Shown: positions 43,233-52,996, counted from the first letter of the stretch. The stretch: 64,000 nt of DNA from Anaerolineae bacterium (GCA_016930015.1 JAFGHR010000025.1:1-64000); one strand, 5' to 3'. The notes: generated by a model from the sequence alone, not told the origin. A program made the numbers and translations.

Positions 43233-44594
43233 ATGCTTGATGATCGTGTGACACCCGAAGAACTGCTTGAGCGAGCAAAAAAACCGGCGGCTGACGCCAT
43301 GCGTCTCCACAAGTTCTACCGGGGAAAAACACAAACGGCCCTGCGCTGCCGGGTGCGGGACCTGAATGATTTTGCCATCTGGTATACGCCAGGGGTAGCC
43401 GCCCCCTGCCGCGCCATCGAAGCCAACCCGGAGCTTGTTTACGAATTCACCAGCAAGTGGAACACGGTAGCCGTTGTTTCGGACGGGACACGCGTCCTGG
43501 GCCTGGGGGATATCGGGCCCAAAGCCGGGCTGCCGGTCATGGAAGGTAAAGCGCTGTTGTACAAGTATTTGGGCGGCGTGGACGCCGTACCGATCATGCT
43601 CGACACCAAAGACCCGGACAAAATTATCGAAACCGTGTTGATGTTGCAGCCATCCTTTGGCGGGATAAATCTCGAAGACATCTCACAGCCGAAATGTTTC
43701 CGGATTCTTGACACGCTGCGCGAGCACGCCGAAATCCCGATCTGGCACGATGACCAGCAGGGCACCGCCAGTGTGATCCTGGCCGGGCTGATCAACGCGG
43801 CGAAGATCGTGGGCAAAAAACTGGCAGATATGCGGATCGTGTTTCTGGGCGCGGGGGCGTCAAACGTGGCGTGTTCGCGCCTGGTCTTTGCCTACGGTGC
43901 CGACCCCTCCCACTGCCTGATGTTAGACAGCAAGGGCATTCTGGGCAAACACCGGCGTGACCTGTATATGCGTCGTGCCGAGTACGTCCAGAAATGGAAT
44001 ATGTGCCAGATCACAAACGGCGAAGAACTCCAGGGTGACGTTGAAACCGCGCTGCGGGGTGCGGACGCGGTCATCGCCCTGTCCAAACCGGGGCCGGGCA
44101 CGCTCAACCCGGAATGGATCAAGGGCATGGCACAAGACGCGATCGTGTTCGCCGCCGCCAACCCCATCCCCGAAATCTGGCCCTGGGAAGCGCAGGAAGC
44201 CGGTGCGGCTGTGGTCGCTACCGGGCGCTCAGATTTCCCGAACCAGGTCAACAACTCGCTGGGTTTCCCCGGCATCTTCCGAGGCACATTGGACGTGCGG
44301 GCCACAACCATTACCGATGAAATGGCGATCACCGCGTCTGAATCACTGGCGCAAATGGCCGAAGAACAGGGCCTCTCACCGGATCGCATCCTGCCGACAA
44401 TGGATGATTGGGACGTCTTCCCGCGCGAAGCCGCCGCCGTGGCGATGAAAGCTCAGGAACAGGGTGTCGCCCGGCGTCCGACCACATATGATGAAGAATA
44501 TAAACGCGCCGCCGAGATGATCCGTATGGCGCGCGACATGACACAATTACTCATGCGCGAAGGGTTTATTCCCGAAGCAACGGACGAGGAGTAA
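43233..44594 (+). CDS. Malic enzyme (malate dehydrogenase, decarboxylating)
   Basis: From ATG 43233 (AGGGAG 6 nt upstream) the protein has 453 residues. The N-terminal malic domain has IWYTPGVAAPCRAI with the catalytic Tyr, GLGDIGPKAGLPVMEGK with the catalytic Lys, and IPIWHDDQQGTAS with the metal-binding acids. The NAD(P)-binding domain has VFLGAGASNVAC. It converts malate to pyruvate, CO2 and NAD(P)H in the cytoplasm. Cofactor preference cannot be told by eye. It is followed by a flavoprotein gene after 4 nt, so the two are one operon. Confidence 0.95.
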   Translation: MLDDRVTPEELLERAKKPAADAMRLHKFYRGKTQTALRCRVRDLNDFAIWYTPGVAAPCRAIEANPELVYEFTSKWNTVAVVSDGTRVLGLGDIGPKAGLPVMEGKALLYKYLGGVDAVPIMLDTKDPDKIIETVLMLQPSFGGINLEDISQPKCFRILDTLREHAEIPIWHDDQQGTASVILAGLINAAKIVGKKLADMRIVFLGAGASNVACSRLVFAYGADPSHCLMLDSKGILGKHRRDLYMRRAEYVQKWNMCQITNGEELQGDVETALRGADAVIALSKPGPGTLNPEWIKGMAQDAIVFAAANPIPEIWPWEAQEAGAAVVATGRSDFPNQVNNSLGFPGIFRGTLDVRATTITDEMAITASESLAQMAEEQGLSPDRILPTMDDWDVFPREAAAVAMKAQEQGVARRPTTYDEEYKRAAEMIRMARDMTQLLMREGFIPEATDEE

Positions 44595-44598
44595 AACC

Positions 44599-45525
44599 AT
44601 GCACGAAGTCATTATTATTGGTGGTGGACCGGCAGGGTTGGCTGCTGCCGCGTATGCCGTCCGCAAACGGATGGACGCGTTGTTCATCTCTAAGGGACTC
44701 GGCGGGCGCACCAATCGCCAGTTGACACTGCCCTGGGTCGAAGATTACCAGGTGATTGTCGGTGAAGAGACCATTCAGCGTTTCCGCACGCAGCTTGACT
44801 ACTTGAACTTTATGCGTGTGCGCACCCTGGTCACCGGCATTTCACAAATCGAAGGCGGTTTCCGCGTGACGGTAGCCGGCGGCAAAACGTATGACACCCA
44901 GACCATCATTTTTGCAACGGGTGCAGCCGGTGAACCGCTGGGTGTCCCAGGCGAAAGCGACTATGAAATGAAAGGGTTATGTTACAGCGCGATGACCTAC
45001 GCGCCCCTGATGGTGGATCGTAACGTAACCGTCATCGGCGAAGAAGTGATGGCGCTGCGTGCCGTCGCCGAATTGAGCCGGATCGCCACACAGGTCACGT
45101 TGATCGCCAGGACAGATGGTGACCTGGATACACAAGTTGGCCGACGTGTCCTGGCTGCCGACAACGTGGTTGTCAAGCGCCATGCACACGTGGTCGAAAT
45201 CAAAGGTGATGATTATGCCCGCGCGGTCGAAATCGAGTGTGAAGGACAGCGCGAAGAACTGACCACCGACGCGATCTTTGTTGAAAGACGGCTGGTTCCC
45301 AACACACAACTTGTCAAGGGGCTGGTGGACTTTGACGAATGCGGGTTTATCAAAATAGACGCCCGCAACCGGACCTCTGTCCCTGGCTTTTTCGCGGCAG
45401 GCGATGTCAGCAGCAGCAGCGCCTTTCAGGTTTTGATGGGCCTGGGTGACGGCGAAAAAGCGGCGCTCAGTGCCTACGACTACGTGATCGGCATTGATGT
45501 CCCTGAAGACACACCGTGTGACTGA
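44599..45525 (+). CDS. Thioredoxin-reductase-like FAD flavoprotein without the redox CxxC
   Basis: The protein has 308 residues. FAD-binding motifs are intact: IIIGGGPAGLAAAAYAV at the start, IIFATGAAGEPLGVPGE in the middle and SVPGFFAAGDVSSSSAF near the end. Two TrxR hallmarks are missing. The active-site CxxC is replaced by LCYSAMTYA, and the NADPH-binding GxGxxA is changed to VIGEEVMALRA. It therefore probably does not reduce thioredoxin with NADPH. The relation to ferredoxin-dependent or sulfide-type relatives is open. It is co-transcribed with malic enzyme. Confidence 0.88.
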   Translation: MHEVIIIGGGPAGLAAAAYAVRKRMDALFISKGLGGRTNRQLTLPWVEDYQVIVGEETIQRFRTQLDYLNFMRVRTLVTGISQIEGGFRVTVAGGKTYDTQTIIFATGAAGEPLGVPGESDYEMKGLCYSAMTYAPLMVDRNVTVIGEEVMALRAVAELSRIATQVTLIARTDGDLDTQVGRRVLAADNVVVKRHAHVVEIKGDDYARAVEIECEGQREELTTDAIFVERRLVPNTQLVKGLVDFDECGFIKIDARNRTSVPGFFAAGDVSSSSAFQVLMGLGDGEKAALSAYDYVIGIDVPEDTPCD

Positions 45526-45552
45526 AATACTCCTGGGGCCGGTCGGGGAAGT

Positions 45553-45583
45553 GAAACGGGGTGTCGTGCTGGCACTCCGTTTC
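45553..45583. terminator. Bidirectional terminator between the flavoprotein gene and murA
   Basis: An 11-bp stem (GAAACGGGGTG with CACTCCGTTTC, one G-U pair) has a 9-nt loop. It lies 27 nt past the flavoprotein stop and 4 nt past the convergent murA stop. T-rich sequence lies on the right. Confidence 0.7.
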
Positions 45584-45587
45584 TGTT

Positions 45588-46886
45588 TCAGCCCACGTCT
45601 ATCGCCTCGCGCCGGATATTGGCTCCCAACTGTTGAAGTTTTTTCTCGACCTGCTCATAACCCCGGTCGATCTGCCGGATGTTATGAATAACGGTCGTGC
45701 CGCGCGCGCACAACGTCGCCAGCAGCAGCGATATCCCGGCGCGGATATCCGGGCTGGTGATGTTGGGAACAGCGCGTAAGGCCGTTGGGCCATGTACGAC
45801 CGCCCGGTGAGGATCACACAGAAAAATGCGCGCGCCCATACTGCTTAACTTGTCGGTAAAGAAAAACCGGCTGTTGTACATCCATTCATGAAACAAAATG
45901 GTGCCCGCTGACTGGGTCGCCACAGTGAGCGCGATACTCAGCAAGTCCGACGGGAACGCGGGCCAGGGCTGCGCTTTGATCTCCGGGATGTGATTTCCCA
46001 GATCACGTTCGATGCTTAACGATTGGCCGCGCGGCACCAAAATATCATTACCGTCTACCTGCCAGGTCACGCCCAGTTTACGAAATACAAGCTCGACCAT
46101 ATCCAGGTGCTGAGGATCGGCTTCACGGATGCGAATCTCACCGCCGGTTACAACGGCAGCGCCGATAAAACTGACCGCTTCCAGGTAATCGGCCCCTACG
46201 CGGAATTCACCGCCGTGCAGCCGGTCTACGCCCTCGATCACCAGCCGATTGGTACCGATCCCGTCAATCCGGGCGCCCATCCGGGTGAGCATGTGACACA
46301 AATTTTGGACATGCGGCTCTGATGCCGTATTCCGAATCGTGGTAGTGCCTTTGGCGAGGACGGCGGCCATAAGTGTGTTTTCAGTAGCGGTGACGCTGGC
46401 TTCATCGAGCAGAATATCAGCCCCGTGTAATCCGTCCGCATTCATGTTGAACGTGCCGTTAAACGTGATATCCGCGCCCAGCTTTTGCAGCGCGAGCACA
46501 TGAGTATCCAGCCGCCGCCGCCCGATCACGTCACCGCCGGGCGGGGACAGCTCCAGGCTGCCAGCACGCGCCAGCATCGGCCCGGCAAAAACGATCGATG
46601 CCCGTGTTTGCTGGCACAGGTCACGATCAAGCACATAGTTGGTGATATTTTGAGCATGGACGCGCACACGTGAATCGCCCAAAACGTCTACCTCAGCGCC
46701 GAGGTGACGCAGCAGGTCAAACGTAATCCGCACGTCGGCAATATCGGGCACGTTGGTCAGAATCACCGGCTCATCGGTCAGCAGGCAGGCTGGCAGCATT
46801 TTGGTCGCGGCGTTTTTGTTGCCGCTGATCGTGACCTCACCCTGGAGTTTATGGCCGCCCTCGATTACAAACTGTTCGCGCATCAC
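45588..46886 (-). CDS. murA: UDP-GlcNAc 1-carboxyvinyltransferase MurA, Asp-type active site
   Basis: The protein has 432 residues. The motifs TISGNKNAATKMLPA (with the conserved Lys-Asn), LDTHVLALQKLGA and DIRAGISLLLATL identify MurA, which transfers enolpyruvate to UDP-GlcNAc in the first committed step of peptidoglycan synthesis. The active-site loop reads SPPGGDVIGRRRLD: D119 stands where E. coli has Cys115. Asp at this position is known from Mycobacterium and Chlamydia and is linked to intrinsic fosfomycin resistance. It starts 3 nt after the stop of the SAM-hydroxide adenosyltransferase gene. Confidence 0.94.
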   Translation of the reverse strand: MMREQFVIEGGHKLQGEVTISGNKNAATKMLPACLLTDEPVILTNVPDIADVRITFDLLRHLGAEVDVLGDSRVRVHAQNITNYVLDRDLCQQTRASIVFAGPMLARAGSLELSPPGGDVIGRRRLDTHVLALQKLGADITFNGTFNMNADGLHGADILLDEASVTATENTLMAAVLAKGTTTIRNTASEPHVQNLCHMLTRMGARIDGIGTNRLVIEGVDRLHGGEFRVGADYLEAVSFIGAAVVTGGEIRIREADPQHLDMVELVFRKLGVTWQVDGNDILVPRGQSLSIERDLGNHIPEIKAQPWPAFPSDLLSIALTVATQSAGTILFHEWMYNSRFFFTDKLSSMGARIFLCDPHRAVVHGPTALRAVPNITSPDIRAGISLLLATLCARGTTVIHNIRQIDRGYEQVEKKLQQLGANIRREAIDVG

Positions 46887-46889
46887 CTG

Positions 46890-47744
46890 TTACTCCTCGT
46901 TTGCCAACCGCAGTATAACCGGATCACCCGGCGACACGCCTAACACCTGCGCCGCGTTCCCCTGGTTCACGCCGATCTCAAGCTGGCCGGAACTGCCCAC
47001 CAGCGGCGTTAATGTGCCCGGCGGCACCGCGCCATATGTGGTATGTATAGGTTGAAGCGTGCGCGAGCCGATCACGATGCTGCACGCTGCCGCATTCAGT
47101 GTAATGGGCGCCTGCTGTTGGGCGCCAAATGCGGGCGTCAACGACAACGTATCCGGCCCCGTCCAGGCTAAATAACCGATGCTGGTGATCACATTGCCGA
47201 AATGATCCACGTGTAACACTTCCCCGTGGATGCCGGCAGCGGTGATCACCAGCGTGGGATCGTCCAGGCGGAGCACATCCGCGGGCGATCCTAACCGCTC
47301 GATGGCGACGCCGTTTGCCAGGTGAGCCGCCGCCGGGCTGAAGATATCACGCCCGTGAAACGTCTGGCTGACATCGGCCAGGTGATAGGCCGGGTTGTCC
47401 AATACAACCGCCTGCTGATCCTGCACACGCGCCAGAACATAACTGAGCACACCGTTATTGGGTGCGACATAAACACCCTGATCGGTCTGGACAGCTACCG
47501 GCTCACGCGCCGTGCCCACACCGGGATCAACAACCACCAGGAATACAGTCTCCGGCGGAAAGTGACGAAACGCGGTCAGCAGCACATAGGCCGCCTGTCT
47601 CACCTGTTGGGGCGGAATGGCGTGTGTCAGGTCCACCAGGCGAGCCGCCGGGCAGATAGATAACAGCACACCCTTCATCGTGCCTACATAAGCATCTTGT
47701 GTTCCAAAATCCGTTATGAGTGCAATAATGGGTTTGTGATTCAT
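46890..47744 (-). CDS. SAM hydroxide adenosyltransferase family protein (DUF62)
   Basis: From ATG 47744 the protein has 284 residues and opens PIIALITDFGTQDAYVGTMK. Further motifs are VVVDPGVGT, TFHGRDIFSPAAAHLA and HVDHFGNVITSI. These match the DUF62 family, which hydrolyses S-adenosylmethionine to adenosine and methionine and is related to fluorinases and chlorinases. The sequence does not show which nucleophile is used, but hydroxide is by far the common case. It forms an operon with murA. Confidence 0.92.
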   Translation of the reverse strand: MNHKPIIALITDFGTQDAYVGTMKGVLLSICPAARLVDLTHAIPPQQVRQAAYVLLTAFRHFPPETVFLVVVDPGVGTAREPVAVQTDQGVYVAPNNGVLSYVLARVQDQQAVVLDNPAYHLADVSQTFHGRDIFSPAAAHLANGVAIERLGSPADVLRLDDPTLVITAAGIHGEVLHVDHFGNVITSIGYLAWTGPDTLSLTPAFGAQQQAPITLNAAACSIVIGSRTLQPIHTTYGAVPPGTLTPLVGSSGQLEIGVNQGNAAQVLGVSPGDPVILRLANEE

Positions 47745-47826
47745 GCTGCTGATTGTACCAACGATCATCACGTCGGCAACCCGGAAATTGCCCTCAACAC
47801 CGGCACGAGCTATAATTAAACAAAAG

Positions 47827-47856
47827 TTGGCCGTTTTTTTGGATTTTGATTATAAT
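47827..47856 (+). promoter_or_regulatory. Candidate gyrB promoter
   Basis: TTGGCC (47827-47832) and TATAAT (47851-47856) are separated by 18 nt. It lies 233 nt before the gyrB start in a 345-nt gap. A second TATAAT at 47811 lacks a -35. The rest of the gap shows no coding frame. Confidence 0.5.
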
Positions 47857-48089
47857 CTACCAAAATGCGAACATTAGTTCTCGATCATCAACCCTTGAAC
47901 TAACTGGGGCAGAAATAATACAAACGGCTGGTTTACCTCAAAAGCATGATCTAATCATGATCTAATACTGTGTTCAGAGCGACCGACAACTGCCAGAAAC
48001 TGTGGTCACCTTAATCAGGTTGGCCTTGTGCTGTTTTTTGTGACTCGTTGAGAAAACCGGATAGGGTGGCATGTGGTAAGGAGGGTTAT

Positions 48090-50045
48090 GTGGCAGAACA
48101 AATTACCAGGCAAACTGAAGAAAACATTCGCGTACTGGAAGGTCTAGAAGCCGTTCGACTCCGTCCCGGCATGTACGTTGGCGGCACGGATATGCGGGCG
48201 CTGCACCATCTCATATACGAAGTTGTTGACAATGCGATCGATGAAGCCCTGGCCGGGCGGTGCGATCACATTGCGATCATATTAAACGAAGATGGTTCGG
48301 TGTCAGTATCCGACAACGGCGGCGGTATCCCGGTTGGAATCCACAAGCAAAAAGGGGTATCAACGCTGCAACTGGTGATGACCACCTTGCACGCTGGCGG
48401 TAAGTTCGACGCGTCGGCCTACAAAGTATCGGGCGGGCTTCATGGTGTGGGTGTATCGGCGGTTAACGCGCTGTCAGAGTGGATGGTGGCCGAAATCTGG
48501 CGTGACGGCAAGGTGTATCGCCAGGAATATCAAATCGGCATCCCGCAAGGCGATGTTGAAGTCGTACGGAAAATGACGCCGGATGAATCCAGCGGGACCT
48601 GTATCACGTTTTTGCCCGATTCAACGATCTTGGAAGAAACGGACTTCAGCTTTAATACGCTGACCCAGCGCTTCCGCGAGATGGCATTTGTTGCGCGTGG
48701 AGTCACGATCACGCTGCGTGATGAACGTGTCACGCCGATTCCGAAGGAGATGACGTTTTACTTTGAAGGCGGCATCCGCTCGTTTGTACGTTATCTCAAC
48801 CGCAACCGCAGCGGCCTGCACGAGCCTGTCCATGTTGATCGTGATCTGGAAATTGAGTTTGAGGAAAATGGGCGTGACCCGTTCACCATTGGTATAGAAG
48901 TCGCATTCCAGTATACCAATGCTTCGACCACCACCGAGCTGTATTTTGCTAACACGATTCACACCCCGGACGGCGGCAGTCACCAGGCGGGGTTGCGCAC
49001 CGCGATCACACGCACGATCAACAACTATGCGCGTAAGGCAGGTATGCTCAAGGAAAAAGACGCTAACTTTTCCAGCAATGATACGCTGGAAGGCCTGACC
49101 GCCATCGTCAGTATCAAACATCCGGACCCTCAGTTCGAGAGCCAGACCAAAGTCAAGCTGATGAATCCAGAGGTCCAGGGCGCGGTATCGCAGGTCACAG
49201 CCGACGCGTTCGCCGAATTTTTGGAAGTCCACCCGCGTGATGCCAGGCGCATCGTTGAGCAGTGCATGACATCCATGCGCGCGCGTGATGCGGCCAAAAA
49301 AGCGCGTGAACTGGTTCGCCGGGGCGCGAACCTGCTGGAAAACACAACACTGCCCGGCAAACTGGCAGACTGCTCTGAGCAAGACCCCAGTCGTTCGGAA
49401 TTATACATCGTTGAGGGTGACTCGGCTGGTGGCTCGGCGAAACAGGGCCGCGACCGTCATTTCCAGGCGATCTTGCCCTTACGCGGCAAGATTCTGAACA
49501 CCGAGCGGGCCCGGCTGGACAAAATCCTGGATAACAATGAAGTCAAAGCCTTGATCTCGGCGCTGGGCGTGGGGATCGGCGATGATTTTAACCTGGACGG
49601 CCTACGTTATGGCCGCATCATTATCATGACGGATGCCGACGTAGACGGCGCTCATATCCGCACGCTGCTGCTGACGTTTTTCTTCCGCTACATGACACCC
49701 TTGATCACCACCGGTCACCTGTATATCGCGCAACCTCCGCTGTACCGGGTGTCGTCGGGCAAAAAAGTATCTTATGCCTATACGGAAACCGAGCGCGAGC
49801 AGATTATGAAATCGCTGCCCGCCTCGCAAAAAATCGGGTTGCAGCGGTATAAGGGGTTGGGTGAAATGAATCCTGACCAGTTGTGGGATACAACCATGGA
49901 CCCTGGCAGCCGTACCCTGCTCCAGGTGACGATAGAGGATGCTGCTGAAGCCGATCGGGTGTTTGATATGTTGATGGGCAGCAGTGTGCCCCCACGCAAA
50001 CGTTTTATCACCACGCACGCCAAAAACGCCACGCTCGACGTGTAA
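48090..50045 (+). CDS. gyrB: DNA gyrase subunit B
   Basis: From GTG 48090 (AAGGAGGG just upstream) the protein has 651 residues. The ATPase domain shows [38 protein letters not shown] and [12 protein letters not shown]. The Toprim domain shows [18 protein letters not shown] and [16 protein letters not shown]. The C-terminus has [15 protein letters not shown]. GyrB with GyrA introduces negative supercoils. gyrA is not adjacent. An upstream in-frame ATG at 48048 lacks a ribosome-binding site. Confidence 0.97.
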   Translation: MAEQITRQTEENIRVLEGLEAVRLRPGMYVGGTDMRALHHLIYEVVDNAIDEALAGRCDHIAIILNEDGSVSVSDNGGGIPVGIHKQKGVSTLQLVMTTLHAGGKFDASAYKVSGGLHGVGVSAVNALSEWMVAEIWRDGKVYRQEYQIGIPQGDVEVVRKMTPDESSGTCITFLPDSTILEETDFSFNTLTQRFREMAFVARGVTITLRDERVTPIPKEMTFYFEGGIRSFVRYLNRNRSGLHEPVHVDRDLEIEFEENGRDPFTIGIEVAFQYTNASTTTELYFANTIHTPDGGSHQAGLRTAITRTINNYARKAGMLKEKDANFSSNDTLEGLTAIVSIKHPDPQFESQTKVKLMNPEVQGAVSQVTADAFAEFLEVHPRDARRIVEQCMTSMRARDAAKKARELVRRGANLLENTTLPGKLADCSEQDPSRSELYIVEGDSAGGSAKQGRDRHFQAILPLRGKILNTERARLDKILDNNEVKALISALGVGIGDDFNLDGLRYGRIIIMTDADVDGAHIRTLLLTFFFRYMTPLITTGHLYIAQPPLYRVSSGKKVSYAYTETEREQIMKSLPASQKIGLQRYKGLGEMNPDQLWDTTMDPGSRTLLQVTIEDAAEADRVFDMLMGSSVPPRKRFITTHAKNATLDV

Positions 50046-50074
50046 CCGCCGGGCACAACCAGGCATAAACAACT

Positions 50075-50110
50075 ACACGGGCCTGCGCGTTATACAGGCC
50101 CGTGTGTTTT
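50075..50110 (+). terminator. Strong intrinsic terminator of gyrB
   Basis: An 11-bp perfect stem ACACGGGCCTG / CAGGCCCGTGT with a 9-nt loop is followed by GTTTTT, 29 nt past the stop. It may also serve the convergent gene. Confidence 0.92.
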
Positions 50111-50117
50111 TGGTGAG

Positions 50118-51200
50118 CTACGGAAGCTGAACCAGGCTGTTTGCTGCCAATACCAGCCGGTGCGATACCGGCTTAGCTTGTGCACGAATCACGGTCACAT
50201 TTTCTGCGATCAAACTGGCGTCAATGCGGCCACTGATATCCTTGATGGTACAGCAGCACATCACAATACTGTGTTCGATTTCGCTGCTTTCGATCACCAC
50301 ATCGTCGCCAATTGACGTATACGGTCCTACATATGAATCGCGGATAATAACATTATCGCCAATGGTAACCGGGCCTCTGATCACACTATCAATGATCTGC
50401 GTATTTTCGCCTATCTCCACCCGGTGTGAGACGGTCGATTCACCCTGGATACGGTCATCGTTTTCATGGGGTGGCGAATAGGGGAGTTGTTCAAGCACCA
50501 GTTGGTTTGCCAGGACAATCGCATTCGGCTTTCCGGCATCAATCCACCATCCATCGACCACGTATGGCATCACGGTCTTGCCCTGTTCCACCAGGTATTG
50601 GATAGCGTCGGTGATCTCAAGCTCGTCGCGCCAGGACGGTTTGATGTGGTCGATAGCATCAAAAATATCGGGTCGGAACACGTATACACCGGCGATAGCC
50701 AGGTTAGATGTCGGGTCTTTGGGTTTTTCCACCAGGCGTTTGATGTTATTGTGACCATCCAGCTCGGCAATCCCAAACGCTTGCGGATTGGTCACTTCGG
50801 TCAAAGCCAGCGCTGCGCTGGCGCCTGTTTCCTCAAATCGCGTGTATAACACTTGCATGGAGTCCTGGAAAATATTGTCACCCAGATAAACGATGAACGG
50901 CTCATCACCAACAAATGGCTCGCATAACTTGACAGCATGTGCTAACCCGCGTGGGTTCTCCTGCGCGATATAGGTAAGTGGGACACCCACGGTATCAACA
51001 CCATCACCCAACCGCTCACTGATGGGTGAGTCAAGGCTGTTCACCACCAGGCCGATCTCAGCCGCGCCCATGCCGGTGAGGGTGTCAATCGCATAGGTTA
51101 ATAGCGCTTTATTCGCCACAGGCACCAGGGGTTTGGGCATAGTCAGTGTTACCGGGTACAGCCGGGTGCCTTTACCGGCACACAGGATGACAGCTTTCAT
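50118..51200 (-). CDS. Glucose-1-phosphate thymidylyltransferase-like sugar nucleotidyltransferase (long form)
   Basis: The protein has 360 residues. The N-terminal nucleotidyltransferase domain has CAGKGTRLYPVTLTMPKPLV, then FIVYLGDNIF with the metal-binding Asp, and VEKPKDPTSNLAIAGVYVF. The C-terminal 110 residues form hexapeptide-like repeats (IDSVIRGPVTIGDNVIIRDS), as in the long RmlA-type enzymes of archaea and some bacteria. It makes an NDP-sugar for surface glycans. No rmlBCD genes are adjacent. Confidence 0.92.
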   Translation of the reverse strand: MKAVILCAGKGTRLYPVTLTMPKPLVPVANKALLTYAIDTLTGMGAAEIGLVVNSLDSPISERLGDGVDTVGVPLTYIAQENPRGLAHAVKLCEPFVGDEPFIVYLGDNIFQDSMQVLYTRFEETGASAALALTEVTNPQAFGIAELDGHNNIKRLVEKPKDPTSNLAIAGVYVFRPDIFDAIDHIKPSWRDELEITDAIQYLVEQGKTVMPYVVDGWWIDAGKPNAIVLANQLVLEQLPYSPPHENDDRIQGESTVSHRVEIGENTQIIDSVIRGPVTIGDNVIIRDSYVGPYTSIGDDVVIESSEIEHSIVMCCCTIKDISGRIDASLIAENVTVIRAQAKPVSHRLVLAANSLVQLP

Positions 51201-51474
51201 CGTTTCATACCTGCCTTCTCAATTGTTCTGTGTTCGACTCTCAGATCAGATGCTAGCGTATGCCAGTGTCAGCCGCAACCTGAATTTATTATTACTGTTT
51301 GCTGAAGTTCAGACCAGCCGCGCGCTTGACCTGACATTTATCAGACAAAAACCACAACCACTAGTTTTTTTCTGCGTAAGTATTTAAGATAAAGGGCAAC
51401 CTTCCATAACCAATACCTGCCCACGGAGCCGCTGCAACACACGCTCTCGCCGGGCGCATAAAGTGAAGGACACC

Positions 51475-52251
51475 ATGTTTCGACATAGTAATCGCGGCAC
51501 AATCGTCTGGTTGTTTATTGTGGGTGTTGCCCTTGGGCTGACATTGGTAACCGGTGATGTTCCAACATCAATTGGGGCCGGACTCCTTGCAGCCTACATG
51601 GCACTCGTCATCATGGTGGCGCGGAACGTGCAGCCAGGCGCTATTGTCAATTTATTCTCAAATTCGCGCGCACGCCCGGTCAAATCCACCGCGATCGCAC
51701 AAGAGGCTATCGCTAGAGCCCGCACCCATCCAACGTATGACGCGTTGATCCAACTGCTTGATATTGGCCTGGTGGTCGATGAACAGCGTCCGGACGGTTT
51801 ATCACTGCGCAGGGGGCGTTTCCTGTCACTGGACGATGACGGGATACGACCGTTTGCCATCATTCATGTATCCGAAACCCTGGGGCGCCGTGTGGCACGT
51901 ATCCGGTATGAAATTTGTGACGAAACTGGCCGGGCGCAGTACATTTTCGAAGACGAAAAATGGCTTGACCCAGGCGAAAACGCGCTGCTGCCCAATTACC
52001 GGTTCCCGATTCGGAAAAACACCACCGGCCTGCTGCCCGGCACATGGACTGTACATTGCTCGATCGATAGTGGGCTGCTGGGCATTCACAGTTTTAATCT
52101 GGGACCATCACTGCGCGAACAGCACCAGATGATGGCATCGGATGGTGAACTGCGCGAACGTGTGTGGCGTACCGAGAAAGAAGATACATCATTGCCCGTC
52201 AGCCTGGAAGAACTGCTTCGCCAGCAGAGCCGCCAGCGCTATCCGAACTGA
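51475..52251 (+). CDS. Membrane-anchored protein A of the E1/E2-like cluster
   Basis: From ATG 51475 (AAGGA 4 nt upstream) the protein has 258 residues. Two hydrophobic segments (about 11-28 and 34-50) anchor it. The rest is a soluble, beta-rich domain: DDDGIRPFAIIHVSETLG, RIRYEICDETGRAQYIFEDE, PGENALLPNYRFPI and LPGTWTVHCSIDSGLLG. The tail is SLEELLRQQS. The gene at 52268 has the same layout (G-x-N-x2-LPN-x3-P core, SL[ED]ELL tail), so the two are paralogues. Orientation suggests a cytoplasmic soluble domain. The family is not recognised. It is the first gene of the cluster, preceded by a 274-nt gap in which I see nothing else. Confidence 0.8.
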   Translation: MFRHSNRGTIVWLFIVGVALGLTLVTGDVPTSIGAGLLAAYMALVIMVARNVQPGAIVNLFSNSRARPVKSTAIAQEAIARARTHPTYDALIQLLDIGLVVDEQRPDGLSLRRGRFLSLDDDGIRPFAIIHVSETLGRRVARIRYEICDETGRAQYIFEDEKWLDPGENALLPNYRFPIRKNTTGLLPGTWTVHCSIDSGLLGIHSFNLGPSLREQHQMMASDGELRERVWRTEKEDTSLPVSLEELLRQQSRQRYPN

Positions 52252-52267
52252 CCTCGAACGATACCTA

Positions 52268-52942
52268 ATGGACGCTGTCATATTTCTGGTTTTTATCGTG
52301 TTGTTTGTGGTATTCCTGTTCAGCCTGTCTTCAGTCGCTGAAGGGCGGAGCCGGTCTGCCACAACCTTTAGGCCCAACCTCCGCCACATGAGCCAGCGCG
52401 GGCCGCACATTACGCGAGCCGCTGCCGTCGCTATGCGACAAGCAGGTTACGAAAGCGGACCGGCGTATGTCCAGATCACCGATCTTGGGCTGCTGACATA
52501 TCGGAATCCCGAAGAGCCCAAGCTCGTGCGTTACGGGGACGTGATGATGGACACGCGTTTTTTGCGTCCATTTGTCGAGCTCTGGCTGCCATACGCCGCC
52601 ACCGGCATGGTCCGCCTTGAGATTCAGGACAGCGAAAAACGCATTCGGTACGCCGACGAAGCAGAATACGACCTGGAACAGGGCAAAAACATGGTCCTGC
52701 CAAACACATGGCTGCCGCTCGAAGGAAAATCAACGCTGTCCGATGACTGGACACTTCGTGTGCTTTCCAGTGATACCCTGCTGGCTCAACACCGGTTCGG
52801 CTGGCGGCGTGTTGGCGGGGGAGCCCTCCACCGTTATGTTGCAAATGACGGTGAGATCAGTCCGGAGCTGCGGCAGGCCGCGCAAGCCAGCGCCCGGCAG
52901 GCCGTCAGCCTGGACGAACTGTTATCGGATCAAGAAGAATAA
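52268..52942 (+). CDS. Membrane-anchored protein B of the E1/E2-like cluster
   Basis: From ATG 52268, 16 nt after gene A, the protein has 224 residues. One N-terminal helix (about 4-22, VIFLVFIVLFVVFLFSL) is followed by a soluble beta-rich domain with QITDLGLLTYRNPEEPKLV, VELWLPYAATGMVRLEIQDS, EQGKNMVLPNTWLPLEG and WTLRVLSSDTLLAQHRFGW. The end is VSLDELLSDQEE. Longer in-frame starts lie inside gene A and are unlikely. It is a paralogue of gene A. Two anchors with similar domains suggest a hetero-oligomer at the membrane, possibly recruiting the conjugation enzymes. Confidence 0.8.
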   Translation: MDAVIFLVFIVLFVVFLFSLSSVAEGRSRSATTFRPNLRHMSQRGPHITRAAAVAMRQAGYESGPAYVQITDLGLLTYRNPEEPKLVRYGDVMMDTRFLRPFVELWLPYAATGMVRLEIQDSEKRIRYADEAEYDLEQGKNMVLPNTWLPLEGKSTLSDDWTLRVLSSDTLLAQHRFGWRRVGGGALHRYVANDGEISPELRQAAQASARQAVSLDELLSDQEE

Positions 52943-52996
52943 CGGCGATTTATCGGTATACTATTTTGGTACAGTCCACACAACGCGAATAACGGC

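Noticed and set aside
43186-48051. Shared GTGACTCGTTG sequence before malic enzyme and gyrB
   Set aside because: An 11-mer shared by two sites is expected many times by chance in 64 kb.
48621-49382. 253-codon minus-strand frame inside gyrB
   Set aside because: Antisense shadow of gyrB with no protein features.
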